From the NCBI RefSeq assembly GCF_020177335.1, contig NZ_JAIVMG010000003.1:62001-126000 (forward strand): a stretch of 64,000 nucleotides of DNA. Reading direction: 5' to 3'. Shown in pieces: positions 42,829-49,867 of the stretch. The DNA comes from Stappia indica (GTDB lineage: Bacteria > Pseudomonadota > Alphaproteobacteria > Rhizobiales > Stappiaceae). Numbering within the stretch: the stretch's first letter is position 1; each line of letters begins with the position of its first letter. Under the pieces are notes generated by a model. It was given only the letters and a program-made list of their open reading frames with translations. It was not told where the DNA came from and ran no database searches. The translations under genes were made by a program, and so were the position numbers.

Positions 42829-42905
42829 GCAGACGTAGCTCAGTTGGTTAGAGCGTCGGATTGTGGCTCCGAAGGTCGTTGGTTCAACTCCAACCGTCTG
42901 TACCA
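42829..42905 (+). tRNA. tRNA-His (anticodon GTG)
   Basis: 77 bases including the encoded CCA. The acceptor stem pairs 42829-42835 with CGTCTGT (42895-42901), first pair G-T. The D-arm GCTCAGTTGGTTAGAGC, the anticodon loop with GTG at 42863-42865, and the T-arm GTTGGTTCAACTCCAAC are complete. The discriminator base is A (42902), and the base before the acceptor is T, so neither the G-1 nor the C73 usual for tRNA-His is present. This is the known derived state in many alphaproteobacteria and goes with an altered histidyl-tRNA synthetase. No duplicated 3' end (attachment site) was found downstream. Confidence 0.96.
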
Positions 42906-43083
42906 TTTCTTCCTGACTTGACTGTTCGTTCCGGTCCCGGCGCTGAAAGGCGGCGGGTTTTTTGTGCGTGGACGGCGGCGGCCAGGGGGCGCCCGTGCTG
43001 GGGGGCGTGCGTGCCCTTGACAGGGCGCTTGAACCGCCTTCCAGATTGGGCCCTTGGCGGCAGGCGGAAAGCGAGCCCTGGTC

Positions 43084-44319
43084 ATGTCCTTTCTGGCAAA
43101 GAGCGAACAGCCGTCCTCCTATCCGAACTACCGTATCTGGCTGGACACCATCTACCTGCGCTCCTGGCTCGCCGTCTTCCTGTCCATGTCCGGAACGTTC
43201 CTGCTGCTGCTGACCCTGTCCACGGTGGTCTACGCGCAAACCGGTTCGGCCTTCTGGTCGGCGGCGGTTTTTGCCAGCCAGTGGATCCTCGCGATTCTCA
43301 GCCCGCCTGCGGTCGCCTGGCTGGCGCAGCGGTTCCAGCCGGTCATGTTGCTGGCGTGGGCGGATTTTCTGGCGGCAGTGATGGTCATCGCAGCGGGGCT
43401 TGTCTTTCCGGTGTCGCTGGTGGCATGTCTGGTGCTGTTGGCGATCCATGGCGTCCTCGATGCCATCAACAGATCGCTGCGGGTGCTGCCGTTGAAGGTG
43501 CATGTGCCGCCGGAGCATCTCAAGGCGGCGGTTGCCTATTTCTCCACGGCGCAATATCTCGCCTTCGGCGTCGGACCGCTCGTCGGCATCCTGCTGGTCG
43601 ACCGGTTGACGGTGGTGGAGATCGCGGCGCTCGACGCCCTGTCCTTCGTCGCCTCCGGCTGCCTCTACCTGAGCTTCCGCAAGCTGACGATCGGGATGGG
43701 GGGAGCGTTTTCCGGCGTCGCCGCGCTCTGGCGTGAAACCCGAGCGGTGGTGGCGAAAAATGCGCTGCTGCGCCGAGCCTTGCTCTATCTCATCGTGATC
43801 GTGTCGCTGTATCAGGGCTTTCACAACGTGGCGCGGTCGGAATTTGCCTTCGGCTATCTCGGCATGTCGCTGGACGGCACAATGTATGTGCAACTGGTTG
43901 CCAGCGTCGGCATCGTTGCCGGAGCGCTCTTCGCCGGGCGCCTCAGCCGGCATGTGCCGGCCTATTCCAGCGCCTTACCCTTGTTGGTCGCCACGGCCCT
44001 GGGGTGCCTCGCGATCTTCCTGCCGCTGGGCACGGAGGCGATGCTGGTTCTCTACGGGGTCTTCATGGCACTTTTCGAGGTGGCGTTCATGGTCTGTCAG
44101 GCAGAGGTCGTCGCCGAGTGTCCGCTGCCCTCGCTGCCGGCTGTCAACGCCGGCAGTTTCGCGGCGATGACCACCGGCATGATGCTGATGGTGTTCGCCG
44201 GAGCGGCGGCCACGGATTTGACATCGCTGTTCGCTGTTGCCCTGGGCATCGGTGCGTTGGCGCTGGTCTTGGGCTTGCTGATCAACCGGCGAACCGGCAT
44301 GGGGGCCGAGGCGCGCTAA
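43084..44319 (+). CDS. MFS transporter
   Basis: 411 residues with about 11-12 membrane helices; the first is preceded by YRIWLDTIYLRSWLAVF, as in efflux carriers of the enterobactin-exporter/MFS_3 type. A loop between helices 2 and 3 reads VAWLAQRF, a degenerate version of the MFS motif A. VLDAINRSLRVLPLKVHVP near residue 135 is a further conserved segment of this group. Likely a drug or metabolite exporter; the substrate is unknown. ATG 43084 has only a weak ribosome-binding site (GGAAAGCGAG). The gene follows tRNA-His at 178 bases and stands next to an AT-richer segment. Confidence 0.8.
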   Translation: MSFLAKSEQPSSYPNYRIWLDTIYLRSWLAVFLSMSGTFLLLLTLSTVVYAQTGSAFWSAAVFASQWILAILSPPAVAWLAQRFQPVMLLAWADFLAAVMVIAAGLVFPVSLVACLVLLAIHGVLDAINRSLRVLPLKVHVPPEHLKAAVAYFSTAQYLAFGVGPLVGILLVDRLTVVEIAALDALSFVASGCLYLSFRKLTIGMGGAFSGVAALWRETRAVVAKNALLRRALLYLIVIVSLYQGFHNVARSEFAFGYLGMSLDGTMYVQLVASVGIVAGALFAGRLSRHVPAYSSALPLLVATALGCLAIFLPLGTEAMLVLYGVFMALFEVAFMVCQAEVVAECPLPSLPAVNAGSFAAMTTGMMLMVFAGAAATDLTSLFAVALGIGALALVLGLLINRRTGMGAEAR

Positions 44320-44385
44320 CCGGGTGCAAGCCCCGGAAGGCTAGGGGCGGCGTCAGGCCGCCTGTCACCGTCGGACTCGTCCGGA

Positions 44386-45249
44386 CTATGCTGCCCATCG
44401 TTCGCGAAGACGCCGTTTCAAATGGGGTTTCAGGCGAACGACGCGCCGGTCGAGATATCTGAGGGCGAGCGCATAGATGATCAGCCGGCGGAGCGGGCCG
44501 AAGGTCCACTCCGCGCGTGCCATGCGCAGGATCTCCCAGTAGGTGGAAATGGCGAGCGCATGGTCGTCGCTGGAGACCTTGTCGTATCCGACATTCTTCG
44601 CCACCAGTCTTCGGCCCGTGAACGTTGCGCCTGGGGTCGTGACGATCCGGCCCTTGAGGAGCATTATGCAGAGGTACAAGATATCGCAGTGGTAGATCGA
44701 CTGAGCGTCGAGGGCTTTCAACTCGGCGAAGGCAGGGATCAGTGGCTCGCGTCTGTAAAGGCCGTAGAACCACAAAGGCGCGCATTCGATAAGTTGGGTC
44801 TTTAGCCGTGCGAATTGCGATAGGCCGACCGTATTCGTCGTGTTGAAGGTCTTGTTGTAGTCGGCTGGCAGGTCGTTCCAGGTGCAGGTGGTGCAGGCAA
44901 GCCAAGCGTCTTGATCCGCATCGAGCGCCGCACTCAGAACCTCTAGGTAATGGCTGTCGCTTAGGTCGTCATGAGCACGCCACATGAAGTAGTCACCGTG
45001 TGCATGGGTCAGGCAGAGTTCGAAATTTTCGGTGGCAGGGACCGTTTCCGCATTCCTGAAATACTGAAAATTGTCGTTCTTTTCGCAGAATTCATGACAA
45101 ATCGCCTCCGTTTCATCGGTTGAGGCATTGTCGAAGATCAGAACCTCGTAGCTTTCGTAAGTTTGGTTTTCGAGCGCGGCGAGGCAGTCGCGAATAGCGG
45201 GCGCGCCATTGTATACGGGAACGCCAATGGTGATTTTGGGTCTGTTCAT
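44386..45249 (-). CDS. Family 2 glycosyltransferase
   Basis: 287 residues. ITIGVPVYNGAPAIRDCL at the N-terminus, IFDNASTDETEAI near residue 37 and WRAHDDLS near 90 give the nucleotide-sugar-binding and acidic metal site of GT-A family 2. It probably transfers a sugar to a surface polysaccharide or a secondary metabolite; acceptor unknown. GC content is visibly lower than in surrounding genes (many TTT, AAA, AAT codons), and no other polysaccharide gene is adjacent, both suggesting horizontal origin. A basic C-terminus (RRVVRLKPHLKRRLRERW) may bind the membrane surface. It converges with the MFS gene 66 bases away. Confidence 0.83.
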   Translation of the reverse strand: MNRPKITIGVPVYNGAPAIRDCLAALENQTYESYEVLIFDNASTDETEAICHEFCEKNDNFQYFRNAETVPATENFELCLTHAHGDYFMWRAHDDLSDSHYLEVLSAALDADQDAWLACTTCTWNDLPADYNKTFNTTNTVGLSQFARLKTQLIECAPLWFYGLYRREPLIPAFAELKALDAQSIYHCDILYLCIMLLKGRIVTTPGATFTGRRLVAKNVGYDKVSSDDHALAISTYWEILRMARAEWTFGPLRRLIIYALALRYLDRRVVRLKPHLKRRLRERWAA

Positions 45250-45438
45250 GATTTCCGAATTTATGGTTTTCTGAAAATGACCTCAAAATATTGCCGATTA
45301 TTGATGCGTTTGCAATCAGAGATGGAATTTGAGGGCGATCCGGTTGCAGGGACGGATCGGGGCTTCACGGCGCTGGCGGTTCCTGACAGTGTTGCTTTCT
45401 GGTTCCGCCGCCGGTGGCGGTCTGTTGGGGAGGCTTGA

Positions 45439-45867
45439 GTGACGCAAGGGGCGCGGCGGCAGGAACAATCCGGAACCGCCTATCGAACGCGGCGGTTGCT
45501 TGAGACCTATTATGAAATGACCTTGCAGATTCAGGACCGTTTCGGTGCGCGCGACGGCGACGACGTGCTGATGCTGGTGCTGATCGGCATTGCCGATCTG
45601 CGGGGCGCGCCGATGGATGCCGACCTGCTGGCGGAAAAGCTGAACATGTCACGCTCCAGTGTAGAGCGCCGCCTGCGCGCCCACCTGCGCAAGGGAACGG
45701 TGGAGAAGGAGCGGTGCGGCAAATCGGTTGTTTACCTTTGGTCGTCCGCCCCGCCCGCCGATCCCTGGGCAGCGCCGCCGGAGCGCTCTACTGGCTCGGA
45801 CAGCGAGATGAGCAGGGAGATGATCCGTTCGATCATGAAGCTGGTGGTCGACGTGGCGAGCGACTGA
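45439..45867 (+). CDS. Winged-helix DNA-binding protein, paralogue A
   Basis: 142 residues starting at GTG 45439 (GGGGAGG at 45427-45433). Helices up to residue 60, then a winged helix-turn-helix: DLLAEKLNMSRSSVERRLRAHLRKGTVEKE (residues 60-90, MarR/IclR-like). A Pro/Ser-rich hinge (105-120) and a short C-terminal helix follow. No ligand-binding domain. It shares an architecture and clear similarity with the next gene (RRLLETYYEM here, RRILRLYEM there; both with a DxxLxxEKLNMSRSSVxRR-type recognition helix). Probably a transcriptional regulator; target unknown. Confidence 0.7.
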   Translation: MTQGARRQEQSGTAYRTRRLLETYYEMTLQIQDRFGARDGDDVLMLVLIGIADLRGAPMDADLLAEKLNMSRSSVERRLRAHLRKGTVEKERCGKSVVYLWSSAPPADPWAAPPERSTGSDSEMSREMIRSIMKLVVDVASD

Positions 45868-46023
45868 CGCCCTTGGCGGGGGCGCGCAGAGAGGGCGCGC
45901 GTCCGGGTCGTTCGGGGCGATATTGGCGGGGACTGGCGGCTCTTTTGTCGGTTCGTCGCGGTCGAAAGCGCCGCTACCTTTGTCAAACTGACGAAGCAGG
46001 ACTGGCGGAACAGGGGGGTGTTC

Positions 46024-46464
46024 ATGGAAGACGGAAGGAATTCTGGTCATTCACGTAGAATCTTACGCCTCTATGAAATGTTCTTCAGCCTCATGTTCAG
46101 GTTCATGGATGAATATAACGTTCGTGACCTAGGAAGTCTGATGATCATAACGACGATTTCAATCGCGGAGACGAATGGGGTAGATCCGGATATCGACCTT
46201 ATTTCAGAAGAGACAGACATTCCATACTCAACAGTCCGGAGAAAAATAGAAAAAATGTGTGCGGATGGATGGATAGAGGCAAGGAAAGAGAACCAGAAAC
46301 TTGTTTTCTCCATCTCGGGACGTATGAATTTCGCACATCCTGGTCAGTCTGACAATGAAGTGAACAGGAAATTCAATTCTGATGTCGTTTCAATAGTTAT
46401 TTCTGCAATAAGGAAGGTGATTTCGGAAGGGGATTTCGAATTCCAAAGTGAAAATAAAGAGTGA
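46024..46464 (+). CDS. Winged-helix DNA-binding protein, paralogue B, AT-rich
   Basis: 146 residues. SRRILRLYEMFFSLMFRF opens a helical region, and LISEETDIPYSTVRRKIEKM with WIEARKENQKLVFSIS forms the winged helix. It aligns over its first 105 residues with the previous gene, so the pair arose by duplication, yet the base composition is very different: this gene is by eye near 40-45% GC, with codons such as ATA, AGA and AAT rare elsewhere in the window. ATG 46024 follows AGGGGGG at 46012-46018; GTG 46018 is possible. Recent acquisition, or a diverged import next to a resident homologue, is likely. Function unknown. Confidence 0.68.
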   Translation: MEDGRNSGHSRRILRLYEMFFSLMFRFMDEYNVRDLGSLMIITTISIAETNGVDPDIDLISEETDIPYSTVRRKIEKMCADGWIEARKENQKLVFSISGRMNFAHPGQSDNEVNRKFNSDVVSIVISAIRKVISEGDFEFQSENKE

Positions 46465-46693
46465 TTGACGGATTAATATAACATTTACCATAATTTATCG
46501 GAGATTGACGAGAGGCTTCCCGGGGAGGGGTGCATTCTCGCTGCTCGAGGACGTTCGCGGAAACCTCCTGCATTACGACACAGCGTCAATTGAATAATGC
46601 CGACCGGCCCGCTCCAGACCAAGGCGCCGGCGGAACAGGGGCCCTTTGTGCCTGTGCATGGGGCCTCCAATGACAAAAGGATTGGGGCTAGAC

Positions 46694-47257
46694 ATGACCT
46701 GGACAAGCGAACGTGAAGACCTCTTGCGGAAACTCTGGCGGCAGGGCCTCAGCGCTCGGCAGATCGCCTATGTCATCGCCGGGGTGACCCGCAATGCGGT
46801 GATCGGCAAGGCCCATCGGATGGGCTTGCCCAAGCGATCCGCCACCATGACCCATCGACCGAAACAGCGTCCGTTGCGTGGGCGGCCGTCGCTCGCCTGC
46901 ATTGGCGGTGCCCCGGCTGCGGCGCTGGCGGAAGATGCGGGGCTCTCACGGGAGGCCGGGGTTGAGGGGGTGAGCGCCCGGATCGACCGGGAATTGGCCC
47001 GGGCAAGTTTCGAGGCCGGCCGTTCCGGCGCGTCGCAACAGGACTGGGGCAAGCTGATGACCCTGACCGGCGGCGTCTGCAAATGGCCGATCGGCGATCC
47101 GGTGGACCCGGACTTTCGGTTTTGCAACTGCCCGGCCGAGGGCAGCCGCTCCTATTGCGACTTTCATCTTCGGCTGGCCTATCGGGGCCGACGACGCCGG
47201 GCCGGCGCCGGCGTGGCGGCCCAGGCGCATGCGGAAATTTCTGCCATCGCCGGCTAG
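46694..47257 (+). CDS. GcrA-family cell-cycle regulator paralogue
   Basis: 187 residues. MTWTSEREDLLRKLWRQGLS and GVTRNAVIGKAHRMGL (1-50) form the GcrA DNA-binding N-terminus; GVCKWPIGDPVDPDFRFCN and YCDFHLRLAYR (about 135-165) are the GcrA C-terminal sigma-70-contact motif with two cysteine pairs. GcrA activates sigma-70 promoters at GANTC sites methylated by CcrM. Some N-terminal positions differ from the canonical protein (YVIAGVTRNAV in place of AAELGGVTRNAV), so it is likely a paralogue rather than the main GcrA. ATG 46694 is used because it starts the motif; the upstream AAAAGGA is far. Confidence 0.85.
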   Translation: MTWTSEREDLLRKLWRQGLSARQIAYVIAGVTRNAVIGKAHRMGLPKRSATMTHRPKQRPLRGRPSLACIGGAPAAALAEDAGLSREAGVEGVSARIDRELARASFEAGRSGASQQDWGKLMTLTGGVCKWPIGDPVDPDFRFCNCPAEGSRSYCDFHLRLAYRGRRRRAGAGVAAQAHAEISAIAG

Positions 47258-47566
47258 CGGCTTGGGGGGCGTGACGGCTGGCAGTTTGATTGGGGATCAT
47301 GAAAGGGCAATGCGCGTCGGTGTTTCTTGAAGTCTTCCCTCCCGGGCTGTGACGGGCGCATCCTGGCGGAGCTGGCAACAGCTCCGCCCTTTTTTTGGGC
47401 GCTGTCTGGCGCGCGCCTGTCCGATCTTTCACAGATGGGGAAAAGAGGGGCGGCTATTGAGGGGAGACCCTTGGGTTTGATTTCCATCATTTGACGCCTG
47501 TGAGGCTTGCGGGAAAATGGGTAAACTGCTGTCAAAGATACCTGAATCGAGGAAGGATGCGCCCAC
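47258..47566. other. Intergenic region GcrA-like gene - unknown gene
   Basis: 309 bases. It contains a perfect intrinsic terminator (47365-47397) 108 bases after the GcrA-like stop and, 77 bases before the next gene, TTGATTTCCATCAT (47477-47490), which matches nine of ten positions of the FNR/FixK consensus. No frame or other RNA is evident. Confidence 0.5.
47365..47397 (+). terminator. Rho-independent terminator after the GcrA-like gene
   Basis: Perfect 10-base-pair stem (47365-47374 with 47379-47388), GCAA tetraloop, then C and eight T. Textbook form. It stands 108 bases from the stop codon, so a small RNA in the space between is conceivable but not supported by other signals. Confidence 0.93.
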
Positions 47567-47947
47567 ATGACCGCTGACCTGGGCTTGAAGAAGATCAGAT
47601 TGAACCTGGCCCGGACCAAGGAGTTCCCCAACGGCTCGCCGCGCCACGGCTATGAGTTCATCGCGCCGCTCGACGCCGATGGCCATATCGACGCGGGCGC
47701 GTGGAAGAAGCACCGCGACCAGTGCCGGGTTCGCCGCTTCTGGGCCGATGAGGAGGAGGATATCGGTCACCTGCGCCATCGGCCGGGCGGATCCTGGGCC
47801 TTTCACTACGATATCGAGGGCGATGAGGATGACGAGGCCGGCTACCGCTTTGGCAGCCATGCGTTCCATCCTGGCGAATACGTCTCCATCAAGGATGAGG
47901 ACGGCGACCTGCACACCTTCCAGGTGGTGACGGTCCAGGACCTTTAG
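47567..47947 (+). CDS. Conserved hypothetical protein, acidic, rhizobial
   Basis: 126 residues. KKIRLNLARTKEFPNGSP and YEFIAPLDADGHIDAGAW, then QCRVRRFWADEEEDIGHLRH, give a compact, probably beta-rich cytoplasmic protein with an acidic stretch (EEEDIG, DIEGDEDDEAGY). No signal peptide or membrane segment. I recall homologous small proteins of unknown function in many Rhizobiales genomes but cannot name the family. AGGAAGGA at 47549-47557 precedes the ATG. It is a single gene, with a near-consensus FNR/FixK site 77 bases upstream. No function is proposed. Confidence 0.7.
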   Translation: MTADLGLKKIRLNLARTKEFPNGSPRHGYEFIAPLDADGHIDAGAWKKHRDQCRVRRFWADEEEDIGHLRHRPGGSWAFHYDIEGDEDDEAGYRFGSHAFHPGEYVSIKDEDGDLHTFQVVTVQDL

Positions 47948-48105
47948 TCGGCGCCCCGTCGATCCAGACAATCGAAACATCATTCCGGTTTGGAATAGGT
48001 TGCGGACGGTCGCGCTTTTGCGCGGCCGTTTTGCGTCGGTGTATATGCAAGGACAGTGCTTGCATGTGAGGACGGGACCCTTGTCGGTCCGGGAGAGGCG
48101 AAGAG

Positions 48106-49779
48106 ATGGACATGGCCAAGGTCAGCCGGATATCCGGCACAGGGGGACAGTTGCTGGTCGCGGCGCTGGAGCAGATGGGGGTCGAGCGCGTGTTCTGCGT
48201 GCCGGGCGAAAGCTATCTGCCGGTGCTCGATGCGCTGCATGATGCGGCAATTCCGGTCACCGTCTGCCGGCAGGAAGGCGGGGCGGCGATGATGGCCGAG
48301 GCCTTCGGCAAGATGACCGGCCGCCCCGGCATCTGCATGGTGACCCGTGGGCCGGGCGCGACCAATGCGGCCGCCGGCCTGCATGTGGCGCAGCAGGATT
48401 CCACGCCGATGATCCTGTTCGTCGGCCAGATCGAACAGGGAATGCGCGGTCGCGACGCCTTTCAGGAGGTCGACTACGTCCAGATGTTCGGCGGCATTGC
48501 CAAGTGGGTGGCCGAGATCGAGGATCCGGCCCGCATGCCGGAGATGATCTCACGCGCCTTCCATACGGCCACCTCCGGGCGTCCCGGGCCGGTGGTGCTG
48601 GCGTTGCCGGAGGACATGCTCGCCGCTGCGGCGGAAGTGGCGGTGCTGCGGGCCTTCACGCCGCTCGAAACCCACCCCGGGCTGTCGCAGATGGCGGAGC
48701 TGCAAAAGCGCCTCTGGGCGGCGAAGCGTCCGCTGGCGATTCTCGGCGGCAGCCGCTGGACGGAGGCGGCGCGCGATGCCTTCACCCGCTTCGCCGAGCG
48801 TTTCGAACTGCCGGTCGCCTGTTCGTTCCGCCGGCAGATGCTGTTTGACCATCTGCATGATTGCTATGCCGGCGATGTCGGCATCGGCATCAACCCGGCC
48901 CTGGCCGAACGGGTGCGGGATGCGGACCTTTTGCTTCTCGTCGGCGGCCGCCTGTCGGAAATGCCGAGCCAGTCCTATACGCTGCTCGACAGCCCGGAGC
49001 CGCGCCAGGATCTGGTGCATGTCCATGCCGACGCGGAGGAGCTTGGCCGGGTCTATCGGCCGTCGCTGGCCATTCATGCAACGCCTGTCGGTTTCTGCGC
49101 GGCTCTGGAAGGCATCGAGCCGCCGGCGGCGATCGGCTGGAGCGGTGCGGCCGGTGAGGCGCATCAGGCCTATCTCGACTGGTCCGGTGCCCGCCCGCGC
49201 GTGGCCGGATCCTTGCAGATGGCCGATGTGATGGACTGGCTGGAACAGAACCTGCCGGACGACGCGGTGCTGACCAATGGCGCGGGCAACTATGCCACCT
49301 GGGTGCACCGGTTCCATCGCTTCCGCCGGATGAACACCCAGCTTGCGCCGACCAGCGGCTCGATGGGCTACGGCCTGCCGGCTGCCGTTGCGGCCAAGCT
49401 GAAGTTCCCCGAGCGGACGGTCGTCTGCTTCGCCGGCGATGGCTGCCTGCAAATGACCATGCAGGAGTTCGGCACGGCGGCGCAGGAAGGGGCGGCAATC
49501 ATCCTGGTCGTCGTCGACAATGGCATGTACGGCACTATCCGGATGCATCAGGAGCGGGACTTCCCCGGGCGGGTTTCGGCCACCACCCTGGTCAATCCGG
49601 ACTTTGCTGTGTTCGCCAGCGCCTATGGTGCCCACGCGGAGACGGTGGAGACGGCCGAGGCCTTCGGTCCGGCCTTCGAGCGCGCGGTGGCCTCGGGTCG
49701 GCCGGCCCTGTTGCATCTGAAACTCGACAAGGAAGCGATCACTCCGACCCGCTCCCTGTCCGAGATCCGCGCCGGCTAG
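48106..49779 (+). CDS. Thiamine-diphosphate-dependent enzyme, acetolactate synthase-like
   Basis: 557 residues in three domains: N-terminal PYR (about 10-175, catalytic Glu in CRQEGGAAMMAEAFG), central (about 195-325) and C-terminal PP domain (about 370-540) with GDGCLQMTMQEFGTAA...DNGMYG as the ThDP/Mg motif. It belongs to the ilvB/oxalyl-CoA-decarboxylase/glyoxylate carboligase superfamily. No small regulatory subunit gene is adjacent and the ordinary ilvB-ilvH pair is not here, so biosynthetic acetolactate synthase is unlikely. Possible activities are a 2-oxoacid decarboxylase or carboligase. Start ATG 48106; ATG 48112 would shorten by two residues. A terminator follows. Confidence 0.85.
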   Translation: MDMAKVSRISGTGGQLLVAALEQMGVERVFCVPGESYLPVLDALHDAAIPVTVCRQEGGAAMMAEAFGKMTGRPGICMVTRGPGATNAAAGLHVAQQDSTPMILFVGQIEQGMRGRDAFQEVDYVQMFGGIAKWVAEIEDPARMPEMISRAFHTATSGRPGPVVLALPEDMLAAAAEVAVLRAFTPLETHPGLSQMAELQKRLWAAKRPLAILGGSRWTEAARDAFTRFAERFELPVACSFRRQMLFDHLHDCYAGDVGIGINPALAERVRDADLLLLVGGRLSEMPSQSYTLLDSPEPRQDLVHVHADAEELGRVYRPSLAIHATPVGFCAALEGIEPPAAIGWSGAAGEAHQAYLDWSGARPRVAGSLQMADVMDWLEQNLPDDAVLTNGAGNYATWVHRFHRFRRMNTQLAPTSGSMGYGLPAAVAAKLKFPERTVVCFAGDGCLQMTMQEFGTAAQEGAAIILVVVDNGMYGTIRMHQERDFPGRVSATTLVNPDFAVFASAYGAHAETVETAEAFGPAFERAVASGRPALLHLKLDKEAITPTRSLSEIRAG

Positions 49780-49798
49780 GCAACTCTTGACCGGACGG

Positions 49799-49833
49799 AC
49801 CACCCGGGCCGCACGTCGGTGCCGGGTGGTTTT
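49799..49833 (+). terminator. Terminator of the ThDP enzyme gene
   Basis: Nine-base-pair stem (49799-49807 with 49822-49830), a 14-base loop, and a short T-run. It lies in the 88-base space between convergent genes. Confidence 0.65.
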
Positions 49834-49867
49834 GGCAGCTTCGGGGCGCGGCGGCCCTTGCGGGAGG

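Noticed and set aside
42906-46700. Search for an attachment-site duplicate of the tRNA-His 3' end
   Set aside because: No second copy of the tRNA 3' end was seen downstream, and no integrase gene; the island idea therefore stays only a hypothesis.
47477-47490. TTGATTTCCATCAT as an FNR/FixK site before the small unknown gene
   Set aside because: One mismatch in a 10-base motif and no supporting promoter; mentioned in the intergenic entry but not claimed as a feature.
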